DNA of 64,000 bases. Source: JAKAQB01 sp027320105. GTDB lineage: Bacteria; Actinomycetota; Acidimicrobiia; Acidimicrobiales; Palsa-688. Positions 32,951-41,914 of the stretch are shown piece by piece. The notes under the pieces are model-generated. The model made no database searches and was not told the origin of the DNA. It saw nothing but the letters and a program-made list of their open reading frames with translations. Every line of letters starts with the position of its first letter. Position 1 is the stretch's first letter. A program made the translations under genes and the position numbers. The stretch covers positions 75,581 to 139,580 of the forward strand of contig DAHVMA010000056.1 of assembly GCA_027320105.1 (NCBI GenBank), read 5' to 3'.

Positions 32951-33415
32951 TTACCCGGCGGCCGAGGCGCACGCTGGGGGTGCACCGCCTTCGAGCCGGA
33001 GCAGCGCACAGAAGCTGGCGGTGCCGACCTGCCAGGTCCCGTGCGCCAGGACGGCGGTGCCCTTCTGGTCCTTCAGGACCGGGGACCCCGACAGGAGGAT
33101 GTCGTAGGTCACGGTGGCCGTCGTGGTCGACGTCGTGTGGACATCGAGCACCTTGGCGCTCGCCTGCTTGGCCAGCGCCGAGCCGGCCTGCGCCCGGATG
33201 ACGGCGGAGAAGGCGGTACCGTCCTGGAGCAAGGTGATGCGGTGGGCCGTCGGCGTCTTGGCGCTGAAGAAGGCGGCCCAGTTGGCGCTGATCTGCTTCG
33301 TCGCCGGCACCTTCCCGCTGCCCGAGCTGCCGCCGCAACCGGCGCAGGCGACGGCTGCCACCAGGACCGTCCCTGCGACGGCCATCAGGGTCCTCGTTGG
33401 CCGCAGCTCGCCCAC
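32951..33415 (-). CDS. Lipoprotein with MTB12-like domain
   Basis: 154 residues from GTG 33415, with GAGGAGG five bases upstream. A signal peptide ends in AVACAGCGG, so Cys24 or Cys27 would carry the lipid. The mature domain, NWAAFFSAKTPTAHRITLLQ, then ATVTYDILLSGSPVL and HGTWQVGTASFCALLRL, matches the small mycobacterial MTB12-antigen-like fold, found widely as lipoproteins of unknown function. The DHA2 exporter follows directly. Confidence 0.7.
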   Translation of the reverse strand: MGELRPTRTLMAVAGTVLVAAVACAGCGGSSGSGKVPATKQISANWAAFFSAKTPTAHRITLLQDGTAFSAVIRAQAGSALAKQASAKVLDVHTTSTTTATVTYDILLSGSPVLKDQKGTAVLAHGTWQVGTASFCALLRLEGGAPPACASAAG

Positions 33416-33456
33416 CGGTCCTCCTCGTGCCGGGTCATGACAAGCGTACAGGCGTG

Positions 33457-34212
33457 TCAGTAGCTCGCGACGAACAACTCCGCGTATACCCAGCCCTGGG
33501 CCCCGTTGAGAGCGGCCCCGCCGGCCGTTCCGGGCCACGGCGCCAGGATGTTCCGGCGGTGCCCCCAGCATCCCGGGTCGCCGGTGGCGTGGCAGGCGAC
33601 GTTGGGGCTGCCGACGCCGTCGTCGTACATCCACCCGTAGTCAGCCGCCAGCGCCGTCGGGTAGCCCCATGCGATGTTGGAGCCCCACGCGGGCCCGTCG
33701 GGCCCTGTCGGGTCGGCCCCGGCGACGGCGCCTGCGCTGGCGAGCCTGTCGAGGACGGCACTGCCCTCGAAGGCAGGCAGGCCGCGGGTGGTGCGTTCGG
33801 CGTTGGCCACGACGAGGAGCTGCTCGGCCGGCCCGAGCGACGAGAAGTCGGCTGGCAGCGGCAGCGGTCCATACCCCTCAGCTCGCCGGGCGGCGTCGAT
33901 CGCGGCGGCGGCGGCGGCGTTGCACGCCGCCGCCGTCCCCGATCCCAGGCACGCACGGTCGAAAGCGGAGGGCGGCGGGAGCGAGCGGGCGGGATCGGCG
34001 GAGGGCGGGAGCCGGCGGGGGATGACGGCGCGGAGGGGGACGGCGCGGAGGGGGACGGCGACCCGGAGGGGGCCAACGACAGGGGGGCCGGAGGCGAGCC
34101 CGGCCAGAGCAGGGGTCGGGGTCGGGCTGCCGGCGACCAGCAAGCCGAGGACGCCCGCGCCGCAGAGCGCACGCCTGACCGGCCGCAGAGGGGCGCGGGG
34201 GAGGATCGGCAT
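33457..34212 (-). CDS. Secreted CAP/SCP-domain protein
   Basis: 251 residues from ATG 34212. A signal peptide (RRALCGAGVLGLLVAGSPTP) precedes a Pro-Leu-Arg repeat (VPLRAVPLRAVIP). The CAP domain has LLVVANAERTTRGLPAFEG, then AWGSNIAWG and CWGHRRNILA. GHRRNIL is the CAP signature, whose His pair may bind zinc. Two Cys in NVACHATGDPGCWGH may form a disulfide. CAP proteins are secreted, with lipid- or wall-binding roles. The gene is divergent from the HtrA-like protease, 132 bp away. Confidence 0.83.
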   Translation of the reverse strand: MPILPRAPLRPVRRALCGAGVLGLLVAGSPTPTPALAGLASGPPVVGPLRVAVPLRAVPLRAVIPRRLPPSADPARSLPPPSAFDRACLGSGTAAACNAAAAAAIDAARRAEGYGPLPLPADFSSLGPAEQLLVVANAERTTRGLPAFEGSAVLDRLASAGAVAGADPTGPDGPAWGSNIAWGYPTALAADYGWMYDDGVGSPNVACHATGDPGCWGHRRNILAPWPGTAGGAALNGAQGWVYAELFVASY

Positions 34213-34344
34213 GTCCTGGGTTTCGTCCGGGCGCCCGGCCGCCTTTACCCGGGAACGGACCTGCGCCGCCCAACGCCGCGAAAGGCGAAGCGGGCGAGAG
34301 CATCCCCTGACGCCTCCCCGCCGGGGGGCGTCTACGCTCGTCGT

Positions 34345-35814
34345 GTGTCTGAGGCGCAGGACCGCGGGCCCGGCGGGGAGCACCCGGCCGAGTTGTTCCC
34401 GGGGACGGAGTGGTCCCCGGAGACGGATGTCCCCCCGCCCACGTCCTGGGCGGTGCCGCAGCAGGTGTGGTCGGCCGAGGGCGGTCCCGAGGCCAACCGG
34501 GGGCCCGACAACGGCTGGGCGGGTTGGGATCCGGAAGCGCACGAGGCGCCGGCCGGCTTCTGGCAACCCCGCCCGCCGCGCCGCCCGGGGGTGGGCCTGG
34601 CCGCGCTTGCCGCCCTGCTTGCGGTGGCGGTGCTGGCAGGGATGGGCATCGGCCTTTCCCTGCCCGCGTCCGGCACGAACGCCCAGGCCGCCGGAGGAGC
34701 CTCCGGCGGCCTGGGATCGATCGGTAGCCGGGCGCCGGGTGCCTCCGCTGGGGCGAGTGGAGCGGCGCCGGGGACGCCCGGAGCGGCCGGCAACGATGCC
34801 TCCGGCGCTGCGGGGGCAGCGGCCGGCATCTCCCCGAGCCCCGCCCAGGTGGCTGCCGTGGCCGCCCGGATCACGCCGGCGCTCGTGGACATCGACACGG
34901 CGCTCGGCTACGCCGGCCTCGAGGCGGCAGGCACCGGGATCATCCTCAGCGCGAGCGGGCTGGTCCTCACCAACAACCACGTCGTGAGCGGCGAGACGTC
35001 GTTGAGCGTTGTCGACGTGGGGACCGGGCGCCGCTACAGCGCCACGGTGCTGGGCTACGACGTGTCCGCCGACGTGGCGTTGATCCGGCTGCGTGGCGCC
35101 ACCGGGTTGCACGTCGCTCCCATCGCCAGGGGCAACGCCAGGCTCGGCGAGCAGGTCGTTGCGGTCGGCAATGCAGGCGGCCGGGGTGGGACGCCCACGG
35201 CGGCGGGGGGGACGGTGACAGCGCTCGATCGCTCCGTCACGGCCAGCGACCAGGGTGTCGGCACCACCGAGCGGCTGTCTGGGCTCATCCAGACGTCGGC
35301 GAACGTGCAGCTGGGCGATTCGGGCGGTTCGTTGGTCGACACCCGGGGCGGCGTGGTCGGCGTGGACACGGCCACCTCCTTGGGATTCTCGTTCCCGTCC
35401 CAGGGCAATCAGGGCTTCGCCATCCCGATCCGGACGGCGCTGGCCATCGCGCGGCGCATCGAAGCCGGGCGCGCGTCGAGGACCATCCACATCGGAGCGA
35501 CCGCCTTCATCGGTGTCCGCGCCGCCGCTCAGGCCTGCGCCGTCTCGCCGGGCGCGGCGTCGGTGCCGCCCGGCTCCGGTGCCGTGGTCTGCTCCGTGCT
35601 GGCCGGGACGCCGGCCTCCCGCTCCGGGCTCCACCCGGGGGACCTCATCACCGCCGTCGGCGGCCAGCGGGTCGGCAGCCCGACCGACCTTACCCACCTG
35701 CTGATAGCCCGGTACCACCCCGGCGACCGGACGGTGATCGCCTTCGTGGCCCGCTACGGCAAGGGCCAGGCCGGGCGGGCGACGGTGACGTTGGGGAGCG
35801 GCCCACCGGGGTGA
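34345..35814 (+). CDS. HtrA-like membrane-anchored serine protease with PDZ domain
   Basis: 489 residues. A cytoplasmic Pro/Trp-rich N-terminus of about 75 residues is followed by one membrane helix (GLAALAALLAVAVLAGMGIG) and a Gly/Ala linker. The trypsin-like domain has His212 (LTNNHVVSG), Asp243 (DVSADVALIRL) and Ser326 (QLGDSGGSLVD). A PDZ domain ends the protein (LAGTPASRSGLHPGDLITAV). It would degrade or sense misfolded envelope proteins outside the membrane. GTG 34345 lies six bases after TACGCT. The stop overlaps the hrpA start (GTGA). Confidence 0.86.
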   Translation: MSEAQDRGPGGEHPAELFPGTEWSPETDVPPPTSWAVPQQVWSAEGGPEANRGPDNGWAGWDPEAHEAPAGFWQPRPPRRPGVGLAALAALLAVAVLAGMGIGLSLPASGTNAQAAGGASGGLGSIGSRAPGASAGASGAAPGTPGAAGNDASGAAGAAAGISPSPAQVAAVAARITPALVDIDTALGYAGLEAAGTGIILSASGLVLTNNHVVSGETSLSVVDVGTGRRYSATVLGYDVSADVALIRLRGATGLHVAPIARGNARLGEQVVAVGNAGGRGGTPTAAGGTVTALDRSVTASDQGVGTTERLSGLIQTSANVQLGDSGGSLVDTRGGVVGVDTATSLGFSFPSQGNQGFAIPIRTALAIARRIEAGRASRTIHIGATAFIGVRAAAQACAVSPGAASVPPGSGAVVCSVLAGTPASRSGLHPGDLITAVGGQRVGSPTDLTHLLIARYHPGDRTVIAFVARYGKGQAGRATVTLGSGPPG

Positions 35815-38800
35815 CGCCACAGCCGCGCCGCGCCCGCCCCGAGCTGTCCGACCTGCGGCGCCGCCTCGACACGGCCGACCTCACCGTGCGGGACCGCCGC
35901 CGCCTCGGCGCCCGCCTCGCCCGGCTGGGCCGGGGACGCGGGGACGGCGGGGCCGGGAAAGGCGAGGTGGACGTCACCACCGATGCCCACCTCTTCCAGG
36001 GCGAGCTGGACCGGGCGGAGGCGCTCGTCGCGGCCCGTCGCGAGGCGGTCCCCCAGCACATCGAGTACCCCCCCGAGCTGCCCGTCAGCCAGTGCCGCGA
36101 GGACCTGATGGCGGCGATCCGGGACAACCAGGTGGTGGTCGTCGCCGGTGAGACGGGTTCTGGGAAGACCACCCAGCTGCCCAAGATCTGCCTGGAGCTG
36201 GGGCGGGGCGTTGGCGGGACCATCGGCCACACCCAGCCGAGGAGGATCGCCGCCCGCACCGTCGCCGAACGCATCGCCGACGAGCTCCACGTCCCCCTCG
36301 GCGGTCCTGTCGGCTTCGCTGTGCGCTTCAACGACCGGGTGGGCGACGACACGCTCGTGAAGCTGATGACCGACGGCATCCTGCTCGCCGAGCTGGCGCG
36401 GGACCGGCAGCTCACGGCCTACGACACCGTCATCGTCGACGAGGCCCACGAGCGGAGCCTCAACATCGACTTCCTCCTCGGCTACCTGAAGCGGCTGCTG
36501 CCCGAGCGGCCGGACCTGAAGGTCGTCGTCACCAGCGCGACGATCGACACCGCCCGCTTCGCCGAGCACTTCGGCGGCGCGCCGGTCGTGGAGGTCTCCG
36601 GGCGGACCTACCCCGTCGAGATCCGGTACCGGCCGCTGGCCGACGCCACCCCCCGCCCCGCACCCGCCCCACCGACCGAGGCGGTGGACCAGACCGACGC
36701 CATCGTCGGCGCCGTGAGCGAGCTGGCCGGCGAGGCGCCCGGCGACGTGCTGGTGTTCCTCGCCGGGGAGCGGGAGATCCGCGACACCGCCGACGCCCTG
36801 CGGGCTGCGGGGCTGCGGGACATGGAGGTCCTGCCGCTGTACGCCCGTCTGTCGGCGGCCGAACAGCACCGCGTCTTCCGTCCCCACGCCGGCCGCCGCG
36901 TGGTGCTGGCCACCAACGTCGCTGAGACATCCATCACGGTGCCGGGCATCCGCGCCGTCGTCGATCCGGGGTTCGCCCGGGTCTCCCGGTACAACGCCCG
37001 CACCAAGGTCCAGCGCCTGCCGATCGAGCCGGTGTCCCGGGCGAGCGCCGACCAGCGCGCCGGTCGCTGCGGGCGGCTCGGGCCGGGGGTGTGCACCCGC
37101 CTGTACTCCGAGGACGACTACCTCCACCGCCCCGAGTTCACGGACCCGGAGATAACCCGCACCAACCTGGCGTCGGTGATCCTGCAGATGGCATCCCTCG
37201 GCCTCGGCGACGTCGCAGACTTCCCCTTCATCGACCCGCCCGACCGCCGGCAGGTCACCGCCGCCACCGACGTGCTCCTCGAGCTGGGAGCGCTCGAGGC
37301 CGGAGGCCGGCTCACCGCTGTCGGCCGGCGCCTCGCCCGGTTGCCGGTCGATCCTCGCCTGGGCCGGATGATCCTGGAGGCGGGCCGCAACGCCTGCGTG
37401 AGGGAGGCGATCGTCGTGGCTGCCGCCCTGTCGATCCAGGACCCGCGCGAACGCCCCGCCGACGGACGCCAGGCCGCCGAGGAGCTGCACCGGCGGTTCG
37501 CCGTGGCGGACTCGGACCTGCTTGCCTACCTGCGCCTGTGGGAGCACGTGCAGGGCCACGAGCGGGGGCTGTCGTCGTCGGCGTTCCGCCGGATGTGCCG
37601 CCGGGAGCACCTCAACTTCCAGCGGATCCGGGAGTGGGAGGACCTCTGCAGCCAGCTGCGCCAGGTGTGCAGGGACATCGGGATCCGGCTCAACCACGAG
37701 CCGGCCCAACCGGAGGCCGTCCACCGGTCGGTCCTCGCCGGGCTGCTGTCCCACATCGGCGTGCTCGATGACGGAGGAGAAAGTCGCAGCCCTCGCGATC
37801 GTCGCCGGCCGCGCCAGCGTGAGTACCTGGGGGCGCGCAACACGCGCTTCGCCCTGTCCCGGACCTCGTCGCTCCACGGCCATCCGCCCCGGTGGGTCAT
37901 GGCGGCCGAGCTCGTCGAGACGTCACGGCTCTGGGCTCGCGACGTCGCCCGCATCGACCCTGCCTGGGCCGAACGCCTCGGCGCCCACCTCCTCCGCCTC
38001 TCCTATTCCGAACCCCGCTGGGAGCGGGGCCGGGCGAGCACGGTCGCCACCCTCACTGCCACGCTCTACGGCGTGCCGGTCGTGGAGGGGCGCACGGTGG
38101 AGTACTCGCGGGTCGATCCGGGGCTCGCCCGGCTGCTGTTCATCCGCCACGCCCTCGTCCAGGGGGAGTGGGGCGCCCACCACCGGTTCATCGCCGGCAA
38201 CCTGGCGGCCCGGGACGCCGTCGTGGCGGTCGAGGAGCGGGTCCGCCGGCGTGACCTCCTGATCGACGACGACACCGTCCTGCTGCTCTACGACGAGCGG
38301 GTCCCGCCCGGCGTCGCCACGGGCCGGGCCTTCGACCGGTGGTGGCGGGAGGCGAGCCGGGAGGAGCCCGACCGCATGTCACTGCGGCCGTCCGACTGGG
38401 TGCGGCCCGGCGCTGGCAAGGTGCGGTTCGAGGACTACCCCGACATCTGGGCGGTCGGTGGCCTGCAGCTGCCGCTGGTGTACCGCTACGCTCCGCTCGC
38501 CGAGGACGACGGCATCACGGCCTGCGTGCCGTTGCCCGCCCTCCCGTTGCTGGCGGACGCCGAGGCGTCCTGGCACATCCCCGGCTACCGGGCGGAGCTG
38601 GTGAGCGCACTGCTGCGCCAGCTGCCTCGCGAGGTCCGCCGGCTCCTCGCGCCGATCCCGGAGCAGGCCGCCGGCTTCCTGACCGAGCACGGACCGGGCG
38701 AAGGCCACCTGCACGACGCGCTGGCCCGCTGGGTCGTCGCCCGGACGGGCGCGGCGCTGCCGACCCGCCGCTGGGAGCGCCCCGAGCAGCTGCCCGACCA

Positions 38801-39806
38801 CCTCCGCCCGCGCTACTCGGTCGTCGACGCCCGGGGCCGGGAGCTCGCCCACTCGCGGGACCTGCCGGCGCTGCGCGCTGCTCTCCGCGAGCCGTTGCGG
38901 ACGGCGGTGGCCGCCGCCGGCTCCGGGTACGAGCACGCCCCGGCGACCAGCTGGGCGTGGGGAGCGATACCCGACACCGTCGAGGTCCGTGTCGCTGGCC
39001 AGCACCTGACCACCTACCCCGGCCTGGTCGACGAGGAGGGTGGTGTGGCGGTGCGCCTGTTCGTCGAGGCGGGGGAGCGGGATGCCGCCGCCGGCCCGGC
39101 GACGCGCACGTTGCTGCTGGTCGCCACCAACCCGCCGACGGCGCGCGCCGCACGGTCGCTGCCGCCCGACGTGAAGCTCGCGCTGGCGCACGCGCCCCAT
39201 GCAAGCCTGGCCGCCTTCCTCGAGGACTGCGCAGGCGCTGCCGTGGACCAGCTGCTGTCGGCCGCCGGCGGGCCGGTCCGTGACGAGGGCGCCTGGGAGG
39301 TGCTGGTCGGAACCGTGCGTGGAGGGTTGGCCGAAGCGACCACCCGGGCGGTGACGCGCGCTGCCCTCGCCGTCTCGTTCGCCCACGCGCTCACCGGGCG
39401 CCTCGATCGCATGGCCCGCTCCCCCGCGTTGGCGCCGTCGGTGGAGGACATGCGGGCCGAGGTGGCCCGCCTGGTGCGGCCCGGTTTCGCAACCGGGGCG
39501 GGGACGGCCCGCCTCCTCGACGTGGTGCGCTACCTGCGGGCCGTCGGCGTGCGGCTCGACAAGCTGCCCGAGGACCCCCGGCGCGACCGGGAGCGCATGC
39601 GCCCGGTGCAGGCCCTCGAGGCCGAGCTGGCCGGCCGGTCCTCGGATCCGCGCGCCGGCGAGGTCTGGTGGCTGCTCGAGGAGCTGCGCGTGAGCGTCTG
39701 GGCGCAGTCCCTCGGCACCGCCACGCCCGTGAGCGTGAGCCGGGTCCGCCGTGCCATCGGGCGGCTCGCAGACCCCCACCGTGTGACAGCTCCCGCCGTC
39801 GGGTAG
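35811..39806 (+). CDS. hrpA: ATP-dependent RNA helicase HrpA
   Basis: 1331 residues, near the usual length of bacterial HrpA. Walker A is GETGSGKTTQLPK near residue 113, motif II DEAHERSLNIDFLLGY, motif III SATIDTARF, and motif VI QRAGRCGRLGPGVCTRLY. The HA2/OB region and the C-terminal DUF3418 block follow (LSYSEPRWERGRAS is helicase-associated). HrpA unwinds RNA and resolves stalled ribosomes in E. coli. GTG 35811 overlaps the protease stop by four bases, so translation is coupled to a gene of unrelated function. Nothing is missing in the motifs. Confidence 0.93.
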   Translation: MTPQPRRARPELSDLRRRLDTADLTVRDRRRLGARLARLGRGRGDGGAGKGEVDVTTDAHLFQGELDRAEALVAARREAVPQHIEYPPELPVSQCREDLMAAIRDNQVVVVAGETGSGKTTQLPKICLELGRGVGGTIGHTQPRRIAARTVAERIADELHVPLGGPVGFAVRFNDRVGDDTLVKLMTDGILLAELARDRQLTAYDTVIVDEAHERSLNIDFLLGYLKRLLPERPDLKVVVTSATIDTARFAEHFGGAPVVEVSGRTYPVEIRYRPLADATPRPAPAPPTEAVDQTDAIVGAVSELAGEAPGDVLVFLAGEREIRDTADALRAAGLRDMEVLPLYARLSAAEQHRVFRPHAGRRVVLATNVAETSITVPGIRAVVDPGFARVSRYNARTKVQRLPIEPVSRASADQRAGRCGRLGPGVCTRLYSEDDYLHRPEFTDPEITRTNLASVILQMASLGLGDVADFPFIDPPDRRQVTAATDVLLELGALEAGGRLTAVGRRLARLPVDPRLGRMILEAGRNACVREAIVVAAALSIQDPRERPADGRQAAEELHRRFAVADSDLLAYLRLWEHVQGHERGLSSSAFRRMCRREHLNFQRIREWEDLCSQLRQVCRDIGIRLNHEPAQPEAVHRSVLAGLLSHIGVLDDGGESRSPRDRRRPRQREYLGARNTRFALSRTSSLHGHPPRWVMAAELVETSRLWARDVARIDPAWAERLGAHLLRLSYSEPRWERGRASTVATLTATLYGVPVVEGRTVEYSRVDPGLARLLFIRHALVQGEWGAHHRFIAGNLAARDAVVAVEERVRRRDLLIDDDTVLLLYDERVPPGVATGRAFDRWWREASREEPDRMSLRPSDWVRPGAGKVRFEDYPDIWAVGGLQLPLVYRYAPLAEDDGITACVPLPALPLLADAEASWHIPGYRAELVSALLRQLPREVRRLLAPIPEQAAGFLTEHGPGEGHLHDALARWVVARTGAALPTRRWERPEQLPDHLRPRYSVVDARGRELAHSRDLPALRAALREPLRTAVAAAGSGYEHAPATSWAWGAIPDTVEVRVAGQHLTTYPGLVDEEGGVAVRLFVEAGERDAAAGPATRTLLLVATNPPTARAARSLPPDVKLALAHAPHASLAAFLEDCAGAAVDQLLSAAGGPVRDEGAWEVLVGTVRGGLAEATTRAVTRAALAVSFAHALTGRLDRMARSPALAPSVEDMRAEVARLVRPGFATGAGTARLLDVVRYLRAVGVRLDKLPEDPRRDRERMRPVQALEAELAGRSSDPRAGEVWWLLEELRVSVWAQSLGTATPVSVSRVRRAIGRLADPHRVTAPAVG

Positions 39807-39818
39807 GGCTCATCGCTG

Positions 39819-40151
39819 GTGTCGACCGACCTCACTTCCCTCCCCGGGCTGCCCCAGCCCGCGCCCCATGAGGACCCCAGCTGGTACGCCGAAGCGGCAT
39901 GCCGCACCCTCCCGCCGGACCTGTTCTTCCCGGCGGGGCGGACCGGCAGCGCCGCCACGCTGGCCGAAGGCGCCAAGAAGGTGTGCGAGCGGTGCCCCGT
40001 CGCCGGGCCGTGCCTGGAGTTCGCCCTCCAGACCAACCAGGAGTACGGCGTCTGGGGAGGCACCACCGAGGACGAGCGGCGCTCCATACGACGCGAGACC
40101 CGCTCCTTGGGGATGCTGACGAGTGGGCCCGCTCGAGGGGCCGCCAGCTAG
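39819..40151 (+). CDS. WhiB-family iron-sulfur transcription factor
   Basis: 110 residues with the four-Cys cluster pattern: Cys28, Cys56, Cys59 and Cys65 (AACRT ... KKVCERCPVAGPC). The GVWGG turn at 77-81 is followed by the basic helix TTEDERRSIRRETRS. WhiB proteins bind a 4Fe-4S cluster and the sigma factor, and are essentially actinobacterial, which fixes the phylum. Its distinct subtype (WhiB1-7) is not decidable by eye. It lies 12 bp after hrpA; the next gene starts two bases after its stop. Confidence 0.92.
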   Translation: MSTDLTSLPGLPQPAPHEDPSWYAEAACRTLPPDLFFPAGRTGSAATLAEGAKKVCERCPVAGPCLEFALQTNQEYGVWGGTTEDERRSIRRETRSLGMLTSGPARGAAS

Positions 40152-40152
40152 C

Positions 40153-40965
40153 ATGGCCGACCGGCGGTTCATCGACGACCTGGCAGACACGTGGTCGGCA
40201 CTGGCCGCTCTGGGCCGGCAGCTGGAGCCTGGCGAGTGGGAGCTGCCGACCGAGTGCCCCGGCTGGCAGGTGCGGGACCACTACGCCCACGTGGTCGGCA
40301 CGGAGTCCACCCTGCTGGGCCGGCCATCACCGCCGGCCGGCCCGGCGGCTTCGCACGTCCGCAACCAACTCGGCGAGCTCAACGAGGCATGGGTCGAGCA
40401 CTGGCGCTCCCGACCCCTCGAGGACCTCCAGGGCGAGCTGGCTGCCGTCACGGCGCACCGCCTCTCCAGCTTGGCTGCGATGACCGACGAGCAGCTCGAC
40501 AAGCCCGGGTGGTCGCCGGTCGGCGAGGTCCCCTACGCCACGTTCATGGGCATCCGGGTGATGGACTGCTGGATCCACGAACAGGATGTCCGCCAGGCGA
40601 CCGGCCGTCGGTGGCGCCTCGAGGGGCCAGTGGCCGCTACGTCGCTCGACCGCCTGCTGTCGAGCCTGGGCTACGTCGTCGGCAAGCGCGTCGCCCCAGC
40701 GGAGGGCACCGTCGTGCGCGTCCGCGTCACGGGCCCACCCGGCCGCGACGTCACGCTCGTCGTCCGCGCCGGGCGGGCCGTGCCGCTCCACACCACGGCG
40801 GTGACCGCAGGCGGTCCCGCGCCTGCGGTCACGCTCTTCATGCCCGCCGACATCTATGTGCGCCTCGCCGCCGGGCGCCTCCGCCCGGCGGGCGCACCGG
40901 TCCAGATGGAGGGGGACCGCGAGCTGGGGGATGCCATCGTCGCCAACCTGGCCCACGTACCGTGA
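40153..40965 (+). CDS. Maleylpyruvate isomerase-family, mycothiol-dependent-type (MDMPI) protein
   Basis: 270 residues from ATG 40153, one base after the WhiB stop. ELPTECPGWQVRDHYAHVVG and later MGIRVMDCWIHEQDVRQATG carry the conserved His/Glu/His metal site of the MDMPI_N (DinB-like) fold. The C-terminal half (ATSLDRLLSSLGYVVGKR onwards) is the SCP2-like MDMPI_C part. Members use mycothiol or act as unknown metal-dependent enzymes. The stop overlaps the sulfurtransferase start (GTGA), linking it to low-molecular-weight thiol or sulfur chemistry. Confidence 0.84.
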   Translation: MADRRFIDDLADTWSALAALGRQLEPGEWELPTECPGWQVRDHYAHVVGTESTLLGRPSPPAGPAASHVRNQLGELNEAWVEHWRSRPLEDLQGELAAVTAHRLSSLAAMTDEQLDKPGWSPVGEVPYATFMGIRVMDCWIHEQDVRQATGRRWRLEGPVAATSLDRLLSSLGYVVGKRVAPAEGTVVRVRVTGPPGRDVTLVVRAGRAVPLHTTAVTAGGPAPAVTLFMPADIYVRLAAGRLRPAGAPVQMEGDRELGDAIVANLAHVP

Positions 40966-41774
40966 GCCCGCCGATCGTCGGCGCCGATCGCCTGACGGCC
41001 GATCCGTGCCCTGTGGTGGTCGACACGCGTTGGTACCCAGACGGGCGGGATGCCCGGGTGGCCTATGAGGCCGGGCACGTGCCCGGTGCCGTGCACGTCC
41101 ACCTGGACCGCTGGCTCGCCGGCCCTCCGGCCGAGGCCGGGGGCCGCCACCCCATGCCTGAGCCGGCGGTGTTCGCCCAGGGCATGAGCGCTGCCGGCGT
41201 CGGCGACGGTGCGCCGGTCGTCGCCTGCGACGACTCCGGCGGTGTTATCGCGGCCCGGCTCGTGTGGATGCTGCGGGCCCTGGGCGAGGACGCCGCCCTG
41301 CTCGACGGTTGGGACGGCATGCTCGAGCGGGGGTGGGTCGAGCCGCTCCCGGCGACGTTCACGCCCCGGTCCTGGCCCGCTGGGATGCTGGCCTCCGCCG
41401 ACGACGTTGCCGCCCTCGGCATGGGGACGGTGCTGCTCGACGCCCGCAGCCGCGAACGCTACGAGGGGGCACCCGACGAGCTGGATCCCCGACCCGGGCA
41501 CATCCCCGGTGCCCGATCACTGCCTTGCCGGGAGAATCTCGACCGGACGGGTCGGCTGCTGCCCGAAGACGTCCTGCGCGCCCGGCTGGCCGCCGTTGGG
41601 GTGGTGCCGGGTGGTCCGGACGTGGTCTCGTCGTGCGGGTCAGGGGTGACCGCCTGTCACACGCTCCTCGTCCTCGAGCACCTGGGGTTCCCGCCCGGGC
41701 GGCTCTACCCCGGGTCCTGGTCGGAGTGGAGCCGCAGCGGCCGCCCGGCCGTGTTGGGCCCGTCGCCGCGCTGA
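40962..41774 (+). CDS. Tandem-rhodanese sulfurtransferase
   Basis: 270 residues from GTG 40962, four bases overlapping the upstream gene. The N-terminal rhodanese domain (VVDTRWYPDGRDARVAYEAG, GHVPGAVHVHLDRWLAG) has ACDDSGG where a catalytic loop would be, so it is inactive, as in all tandem sulfurtransferases. The C-terminal domain has the active loop SSCGSGVTAC. This plan is thiosulfate or 3-mercaptopyruvate sulfurtransferase. CGSGVT points to 3-mercaptopyruvate, but distinction by motif is approximate. Linked to a mycothiol-type protein, a role in thiol sulfuration is plausible. Confidence 0.87.
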   Translation: MSPPIVGADRLTADPCPVVVDTRWYPDGRDARVAYEAGHVPGAVHVHLDRWLAGPPAEAGGRHPMPEPAVFAQGMSAAGVGDGAPVVACDDSGGVIAARLVWMLRALGEDAALLDGWDGMLERGWVEPLPATFTPRSWPAGMLASADDVAALGMGTVLLDARSRERYEGAPDELDPRPGHIPGARSLPCRENLDRTGRLLPEDVLRARLAAVGVVPGGPDVVSSCGSGVTACHTLLVLEHLGFPPGRLYPGSWSEWSRSGRPAVLGPSPR

Positions 41775-41778
41775 GCGT

Positions 41779-41895
41779 GGTCCGCCAGGCAGGCGGCGCA
41801 GCGTCCCGGGATGGCGAAGTGGATGGGATTGACCTCGAAGCCATGCTCGGCGAGCGCCGACGCCGACAGCTCCCGGAAGACGGAGCGGGGCGCCC
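41779..41895 (-). pseudogene. C-terminal fragment of a Fur-family regulator
   Basis: The minus-strand frame reads VFRELSASALAEHGFEVNP, then IHFAIPGRCAACLADHAQ. GF-x-V-x-x-x-x-IHF-x-I-x-GRC-x-x-C is the C-terminal end of Fur/Zur-type proteins with the structural zinc CxxC. Only about 40 residues remain; upstream the frame meets a stop 20 bases before the sedolisin gene's end. The fragment overlaps the convergent sulfurtransferase end. Confidence 0.6.
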
Positions 41896-41914
41896 TTGCC
41901 GCATCCCCGGGTTG

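Noticed and set aside
34020..34075. GGCGCGGAGGGGGAC repeats near the CAP gene as a CRISPR-like array
   Set aside because: Only two to three degenerate units without spacers, inside the CAP coding sequence.
35754..37883. Long antisense frame opposite hrpA
   Set aside because: No recognisable domain and the plus strand has full helicase motifs.
40962..41774. Missing catalytic Cys in the first rhodanese domain
   Set aside because: Normal for tandem sulfurtransferases, in which only the second domain is active.
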